Shown: in pieces, positions 57,918 through 64,000 of the stretch
How positions within the stretch are numbered: the first letter of the stretch is position 1
How the letters are laid out: each line of letters opens with the position of its first letter
Source of the DNA: Malania oleifera
Lineage: Eukaryota; Streptophyta; Magnoliopsida; Santalales; Ximeniaceae
Assembly (NCBI RefSeq): GCF_029873635.1
Contig: NC_080421.1
Span: 35,940,617-36,004,616, forward strand
Reading direction: 5' to 3'
DNA: 64,000 nt
Notes under the pieces: model-generated
What the model was told of the DNA's origin: nothing
The model's database searches: none
The model's input: the letters and a program-made list of their open reading frames with translations, nothing else
Made by a program: the position numbers and the translations under genes

Positions 57918-60060
57918 TATGACTCATTCGATGTTCATTACAAAATTTGTCAACTTCCTTATTTTTAAATTCCTTTCCTTAATCACTTCTGATATTCATC
58001 ACTCCATATCCTTTTTCATTTTGGAGCTTTTTACATAGATTGATTGACATAACACAAGCTTCAACTTTGGAGGCTAAGAATAGTACCTAGGTAAACCTGG
58101 AGTAGTCATCAACTATCATGAAAGCATATTGCTTTCCACCTATGCTTTGAGTCCTAGTAGGGCCGAATAAATCTAAGTGAATAAGCTCTAAGAGTCTACT
58201 AGTAGAAATATGTTTCTTTCTTTTAAAGTTATTCTTAGTTTGCTTTCCAAGTTGGAATGCATCATAGATTTTGTCTTTTACAAACTTAGTGCTAGGTATT
58301 CCTTTGACTAAGTTTTTCTTAGCTAGTTTAGAAAGTAAATCCATACTTGCATTTCTTTGTCTTCTATGTCACAGCCAGCTTACTTCATTCATAGCTATTA
58401 AGCAAGTAACTTCTTGAGAGATCAATTTTTCAAAATTTATGCAGTATACGTTATCAACTTTTTTTGCAATGAACAAGATTTTATTCTTATCTTTGTTTTT
58501 AACTATACATTTTTCTTGTTTAAAGATTATTTCAAATCCTTTATCACTTAGTTGACTAATACTGAGTAGGTTATGTTTTAACCCGTCTACTAGTAAGACT
58601 TCATCAATAGTTAAGTATGGTTCTTTACCTACTTTTCCGATACCGATTATTTTACCTTTGGCATTGTCTCCAAAGGTGACATATCCTCTATCCTTAAGCA
58701 TTAATGTGGTGAACTTGGACTTGTCTCCAGTCATGTGTCTTGAACACCCACTATCCAAGTACCATTTGTATTTTGATGGAGTGGTCCTAAAACATACCTA
58801 CAAGAAGGTTTCAAGGTGTTACTTTTTAGTATCCAAACCTTCTTAGGCCTTTTAGCTTCAGTTTTAACTTCAACTTTTACTCTCTATACTTGCTTGATTT
58901 TAACATTTTTTAAAAAAATGTACAATCAAACTTTTCAAAACTATGTTTCTTTTATTTACTTTTATGAACCTATTATGTAAGGCAAATAGTTCAGCCTGAA
59001 TTTCTCTATATGAAGGCAAACTATCACACGAATCACTGCATGACTCATCACTAGATTCTTCAAATGAGCTAGTATAGGAGTTTATCTCATCATCTCTTGC
59101 CATTAAACATATGTTCGCCATGTCTTGATCGCTTGATTCATCCTCTGATTCACTTGAGCTCGAGTCATCCCATGTAGCTTACATTGCCTTTTTTTCTTCT
59201 TCTTAGCATCTTTCTTAAGTTTTGGACAATCAGGTTTAATATGTCCAACTTTCTTATAATTATAACAAGTATAGGGTTCATTCTTTGTTTCCTTTTTACT
59301 TGTTTCCCCTTTGTAAGATTTTTATCCTTTAAACTTTTAAGTGAACTTCTTATTTTTTTTTAAAAAACTTTCCAAGTCTTCTAGTGATGAAGGCTATATC
59401 ATCATTGTCTATTCATCACTTCTTCTTCACTAGAGCTATCTTTAGTAGCCTTGAGGGCTATTGATTTCTTGTTTTTATTATTCTCAAAATTTCTTTCATT
59501 TATCGCCATCTCATAAGTGAGAAGTGATCCTATCAATTCATCTAGGGAAGTATTTTTCAAGTTTCTTCCTTTTGTTATTGATGTTGCCTTAGGTTCCAAA
59601 ATTGGTGGTAGTCCTCTAAGGATTTTCCATATCATTTCATAAGTTGAGTAATTTTTCCCTAAAGCATTGAGGGAGTTTATTATATGGGTGAACCTAGTAT
59701 ACATACTAGTGATGGTGTCATCTGGGTTCATCCTAAAGGCCTTATACTCCCTTGTGAGCATGTCGATTCTACTATCTCTAACATCAACCGTTCCTTCATA
59801 GGTTACCTCTAGTTTATCCCATATTTCTTTGGCTGATTTGCATTCCATAGTTCTATTGAACTCATTTACGTCAAGAGCACAATATAGTGCATTCATAGCA
59901 CTTGAATTTACTTTGCAACATCCTAAGATCATTGTCGGTCATCTCTTTTTCTTCTTTAGTTATTTCTTTACTATCCACAGTTTTAGTGGAGATAATGTAA
60001 CCATGTGTGACAACTTTCCATGCTTTTCAATCCATAGTTTGTGAATAAATTCTCATTTTT
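57918..60060 (-). pseudogene. SIRE-like gag-pol remnant of element D
   Basis: Gag UBN2-type core (59402-59932) includes AKEIWDKLEVTYEG and TRFTHIINSLNALGK. The first knuckle (about 59225-59275) reads CYNYKKVGHIKPDC, with Tyr for the second Cys. A Ser/Asp-rich stretch (58900-59121) follows, then a deletion that removes most of the coiled coil and the second knuckle. Protease keeps an intact DSGCSRHMTGD (58700-58758). Pre-integrase is cut by a frameshift at about 58360. Integrase has HLDLFGP, then stops at DYSRFT and before GKEF. Only a partial integrase remains. Inactive. Confidence 0.82.
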
Positions 60061-60193
60061 TATTTCCAAAAGGTGTAGTTTACACTGCAGAAAATTGGTG
60101 ATGATGATTGACTCTCGGCAAAGGGAGATACGCCTAAGTGTGCCATAGGGATCTTTATGTAGCTTCTAGTTTAAGATTTACTACAGCCTAAGG

Positions 60194-60204
60194 TTCTGAT
60201 ACCA
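60194..60204 (-). promoter_or_regulatory. primer-binding site, initiator-Met tRNA type
   Basis: The minus strand reads TGGTATCAGAA beside the LTR boundary at 60207, one base off the consensus within the core. Confidence 0.8.
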
Positions 60205-60206
60205 AT

Positions 60207-62038
60207 TGAGAATCTAGGTATTTTCCTAAAAGGGGAGGGGTGAATTGGGATTTAAAAATTCTTTCCTTACTTTGTAATTAGAAATCCCTTGGCTGAATTT
60301 TACTTTCAATAATGTTTACTTTTAGCAAGTAATCACCCTTTAATGATCACGTCATTGATAATTAATCAAGTTGAATTAACATTCAATTTCAAGTTCAATT
60401 CGTTTAGCCGTTGAATTCCCAAAAAGGATAGATTAGAAATAAAACTCAGATTTCAATTTCAAAACTTAGATTTAATTCATTTACTCTAATCAATGAAATA
60501 TGATTTTCAGATATTGTATTTTTGAAAACTTTCAATTCAAAATAACTTGTGGCTGTTTTAATCTTCAAAAATCAAAACTTCAAAGAATTTATCAATCCAA
60601 CCAACAAGTTAATGTATGCTGAATTTAAATATGCTTTCAAAACAAGATTCCAGCACTACCCAAAGTTTAGTAAGATATAAAAATCATTCACGTAGTTAAT
60701 ATACTTGTAGAAAATAAAGAGAGTAGGGAGAAAAGCTTAGAACCAGATTTTTTTTACAAGGTTCAGCCTGCAGCCATCCTTGCCCCAAGAAAACGTTGTG
60801 AGGATTCCAACTTTCTTATTAGGCAAAGTTACAACCTCTCTCTTTCTCAAGTGGAGATCCCTCATTAACAAGAATACCCCTTGTCATTAGCCAACGATTC
60901 AACAACCCTGAATTGTCAAAAATCAACACAAAATAGAAAACTTGTTGTCATACAATGAATACTCTCAGTTAGAGCTGATTTGTAAATAATCAATATAAAG
61001 AGATGAAGTTCAAAGTAAATATCACCGAGGTTCCTTTGATTTGAAAAATCTTAGTTAGTGCACAAGAACCTCAAGCTTTAATTCAACAAATACTCAGCAA
61101 TAGCTTGTTAGCAAATATTTAGCTAGAACTCTTTGAAAGTATGAGAATTAGATCAATAGCTAATTTCTTGTAATTGTTGGTGTGTGTAATCCTTGGGTTT
61201 AGTATGTATTTATAAATAGAAAAAAGTAATATTTCCTGTTCCCCAAGTTTACTTGCAATATTCCCAAAGTTTTTATAAAGTTTAGTGGCTAAGAAATCAA
61301 ATTTAGAAACTTTCTTTTACTGTTAAAATACGATAGTCAGTCGACTGTGTGTATGGGTCAGTCACCTATCCTCTTTGAAATCAATGTATTTTTCAAACAT
61401 AGAAGGGTGTCAGTCGCCTGTGCCTTAAGGGTCAGTCGTCCGTGCCTATTCTGTCTGTTTAGTTATAACAGCATATAAATTATCAGTCGCTTGACCTGTT
61501 CCTGTTTGTCAATTTATTTAGCATTAAATATATCAGTCGCCTGATGGAGTAGCATCATTTTTGTGGCATTTCAAAACATGTTCTTTTGACAAATTAGTTT
61601 CCCAAACCTTTTTAGCTTTCATACTTGGCATATTAATTTGAGACTTTTGAAAAAATATTTTTCGGGGTTTTCAAAATCAGGTCTCTAAGTCAATATTGAA
61701 TCCTAAGAGCTTCAAACGCTTATATTGAAAATATGTGAAATAATTACATAAGACTTTTAAACAATTACGACACTTCTATTCAATAATTCTTCATGTATAG
61801 CTTCTTTTCTTCATATATAGCTTGAATTCAAGCTTCGATAGTCTTTAGCTTCATAAAATCTTGTAGCATTAAGTTCGAGCTTTTCAACAGACTCTATCAA
61901 ACATTTGTTCTTGATCTGAATTACTTTGAGTCACTTGAACTTGAACACTAGAGTCCTGAATCATTACATAACCAAACATATTAAGTTCTTCTAATTTGTT
62001 ATCATCAAAATAAAATTATAAGTTTTGTGAGGCCAACA
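60207..62038 (-). repeat. 5' LTR of element D
   Basis: This 1.8-kb LTR begins TGTTGGCC on the minus strand and ends TCTCA beside the primer site. A TATA-like CTATTTATAAATAC lies on the minus strand at 61206-61219. CAGTCGCCTG / CAGTCGTCCG motifs occur at 61330-61540 upstream of it. It matches the LTR at 2340-4124 in layout. No gene. Confidence 0.85.
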
Positions 62039-62129
62039 AAAAATAAAATCACAATTCACAAATAGGATGAAGCACGAATATCTCGCTCTCTTCAAGGAGA
62101 TTAAAGCCTTTGCGGTTTATCAGCTTAGT
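62039..62129. other. short unassigned stretch
   Basis: Lies between the end of the copia LTR and the start of the next LTR. No feature recognised. Confidence 0.4.
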
Positions 62130-62973
62130 TGATTGGTGCAAAATTACAAGTGCACAGTATCGTAATTTTATAATATAGTGACGTGAAGAGTATCGTCCTC
62201 AGGGATTGATGTCTTAATTTTACCAAGTACCGAAATTGTTCTAATCTTGATTTTATTTAGAAAGATTAATAATTTTAGAATGTGAATTGAAATAAGGCTA
62301 CTTTATATAAACTATTCAAAGAAAAATAAAACTAGTTGCCGCGTATCAAATTAATGAGGGTGAAAACTTCTAAGAAACCGATTTCACATAATTTCTCACT
62401 ATGCTTTATTCGTCTACCTAATTCGACTTCGTTTCCTCTGTTTGTTAGCAAATCTCTAATTTTTCCAAAAGTCTTTTTTGATAGTCAATGCGAACCTATT
62501 TTTTGTTTATTATTTAATATAATAATATACAAACAATAACGCAATAAGTCCGTCGATTTTTTTAATGCTATGTAAGTTTATATAAGTCTCTCGATCTCTA
62601 TATTTACCTATACTGAATTATCCAAGATTTATCCTATAATTCCTCCTTTCGGTGGCAAATCACAAGACCAACATCATCTAATTAATGACTAGTTAATTAA
62701 AAGCATTAAGCGTAGAATAACTCAGACAAACATTAAAGAAAACTACTTCAGATTAACATCGAAGATCAAACATAGTTTAAAACTGTGTTACATCGTTTTC
62801 CTAAAATGCAAAAAAGTTAGTTCATGCTGAAAATTAAATCAAACATAAACGTTTTCACCATGCATTCTTTTACTTTGAGAGTAGAAGACAAAACAACATT
62901 CACAGCTCTACTGAAGCGTGCCGCGAACACCCTTTCTGTTCATGTCTTCTGTCTATGCAGTACCCCAAAAGAA

Positions 62974-62978
<5 letters not shown>

Positions 62979-63021
<43 letters not shown>
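62979..63021 (+). repeat. (AT)n microsatellite
   Basis: About 21 AT units. It gives spurious Ile/Tyr-repeat frames on both strands. Confidence 0.92.
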
Positions 63022-63024
<3 letters not shown>

Positions 63025-63641
63025 AAAGTAGCATTACAAAAAAAAAATCGATAAATACATTTACCTTTACTGATAAAAAAAAACAAAAAATCTTCCAAAA
63101 GCTGCTGCTGCCCCACATGAAAAATCCCCAAAAAGATGGTTCCTTTTGTTTCCTCCTATGCATGTGTGGTGCGGCCTCAAACCTCCCTTCTGTGCGTGTA
63201 CCTCTCAAAAAATATTCAAACCCTATTTCCCTTTTTGCTCTCACCACTGGGGCATGCCCCCAATTTGAAAGCTAAAACCCTCCTGTTCGGCCTCACGCCC
63301 CCAGTGAAATTAGAGAATGACCTTGCTGCCGCCCCCTTTGCTCCTCCCAAAGAACACCAGAAAAAAAGTTTTTTTCTTTTTTTTTAAAAAAAAAACCCTA
63401 CCTAGGCTCTACTGAACTAAGTGCTCTCTCTTTTTGACTTTTTCAAAGGCAAACAAATAAATCCCCCCCCCCCCCCCTTTTTTTTTGCAATTCAGCCCCC
63501 TTAAAAGTGAGCCTTCCAATGCCTCTTTCTTCATATTCTTTTCTTCACGGATGTGCTTACAGCACGTGGTCACATCAATTGCTTTTTCCTTTTTTTTCTT
63601 GTTTCTTCTTTTTTTGTTTCGCAATGCACAAACCCAATTTT

Positions 63642-64000
63642 GACCTTCCTACAGTCCGTAACTTTCAAAATTCAAAACACGGAAATTGTAGAAAATTTCC
63701 TCGGATTTTTGACAGAATTTTGAATTATCTTGACCGGAGCTCAAATGAGAAGGTTACGCACTGATTACGAAGTAATGCCAAAATAGTCCATGAAAATAGC
63801 ATGTGGTAACTTCACGTCCGATTTCGACCTTGATGCAGTTAGTATTTCTTAAAACGCAAAACATGAAAGTTGTATAGGGTTCTCTTAGCTTTTTATAGCA
63901 TCTTAAATCATCTGAACTGGAGGTTGGATGAGAGAGTTACACATAGATTACGAAATACTGTCGAAAACAACCTCTCTTTGCGTGCATGGCTCAGCTTCCA
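63642..64000 (-). repeat. tandem repeat, about 184-bp period, in Athila-like U3
   Basis: Two diverged units start GACCTTCCTACAG (63642) and GACCTTGATGCAG (63826). Each holds CAAAACACGGAAATTGTA-like and TTACGCACTGATTACG-like text. A single related unit is present near 15975-16110 and, on the other strand, near 34480-34615. Confidence 0.65.

Larger units (their letters stand above)
57918..62038 (-). mobile_element. SIRE-like Ty1/copia element D, truncated in integrase
   Basis: Minus-strand order: LTR (60207-62038), primer-binding site, gag, knuckle, protease, pre-integrase, integrase. Sequence ends within integrase after [10 protein letters not shown], where plastid accD-derived sequence begins. 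Same family as the element at the left edge of the window. RT, RNase H and the 3' LTR are absent. Confidence 0.85.
62130..64000 (-). repeat. LTR of an Athila-like element, running out of the window
   Basis: On the plus strand it starts TGATTGGTGC. Near 62190 the minus strand reads CCCTGAGGACGATACTC, comparable to the GGTCCCTGTGGAATACGAT text before the end of the Athila-like LTR at 36384. From 63640 onward a block of AACTTTC / ACACGGAAATTGTAG / TTACGCACTGATTACG text resembles the U3 of the LTRs at 16000-16298 and 34282-34620. An AT microsatellite (62979-63021) and a poly-C run (about 63463-63477) lie inside. No gene supported. The assignment is tentative. Confidence 0.5.

Noticed and set aside
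62900-63275. Frames on both strands with Tyr-Ile repeats
   Set aside because: They are translations of an (AT)n microsatellite and flanking low-complexity sequence.

Overview
This is nuclear DNA from a flowering plant, almost certainly a eudicot, and nearly all of it is nested LTR retrotransposons. The evidence is long AT-rich stretches, plant-type Ty1/copia (SIRE-like) and Ty3/gypsy (Tekay-like, Athila-like, Tat/Ogre-like) sequences, initiator-Met and Asp tRNA primer-binding sites, a plastid-derived insert (NUPT), and one plant cis-prenyltransferase gene. I cannot name the species. No CRISPR array, tRNA or rRNA gene was seen.

Layout. 1-4124 is a decayed minus-strand SIRE-like copia element (gag, zinc knuckles and protease, cut by the window edge) with its 5' LTR. 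4125-6404 is a solo SIRE-like LTR placed exactly at the outer end of that LTR. 6405-18872 is a minus-strand Tekay-like gypsy element (A). Its RNase H is split by a Tat/Ogre-like solo LTR (6611-9775), and its 5' LTR is split by a Tekay-like solo LTR (14142-18023), which itself holds an Athila-like solo LTR (14404-16298). 18873-22907 is the only host-gene island, with an intact 281-codon cis-prenyltransferase CDS (21734-22579).

22908-51576 is a plus-strand Tekay-like element (C) whose 5' LTR is spread over about 25 kb. It is interrupted by a solo LTR (24014-26383) and by a second Tekay-like element (B, 26690-46992). B carries an antisense solo LTR in its reverse transcriptase. Its 3' LTR holds a truncated Athila-like element with an open gag (34282-38557) and a SIRE-like copia element (H, 38558-46968) with an extra ORF after pol. 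51577-54527 holds LTR fragments. 54528-57917 is the NUPT, joining atpF/atpA to inverted accD, with a solo LTR inside accD. 57918-62038 is a second minus-strand SIRE-like element (D) with its LTR, and 62130-64000 is probably part of an Athila-like LTR.

How it fits together. Eight insertions have matching 5-bp target-site duplications (CAGCA, AAGAT, ACAAA, GCTAG, TGCCA, CTGGG, TCTAA, ATAAC), so much of the order of insertion can be read directly. All retroelement polyproteins except the Athila-like gag are broken by stops or frameshifts. Nothing forms an operon; the only likely functional host gene is the prenyltransferase. The least ordinary items are the chimeric plastid insert, the post-pol ORF of element H behind its own GTCGACGAA array, and the recurrence of such CpG-rich arrays upstream of TATA boxes in LTRs of different lineages.
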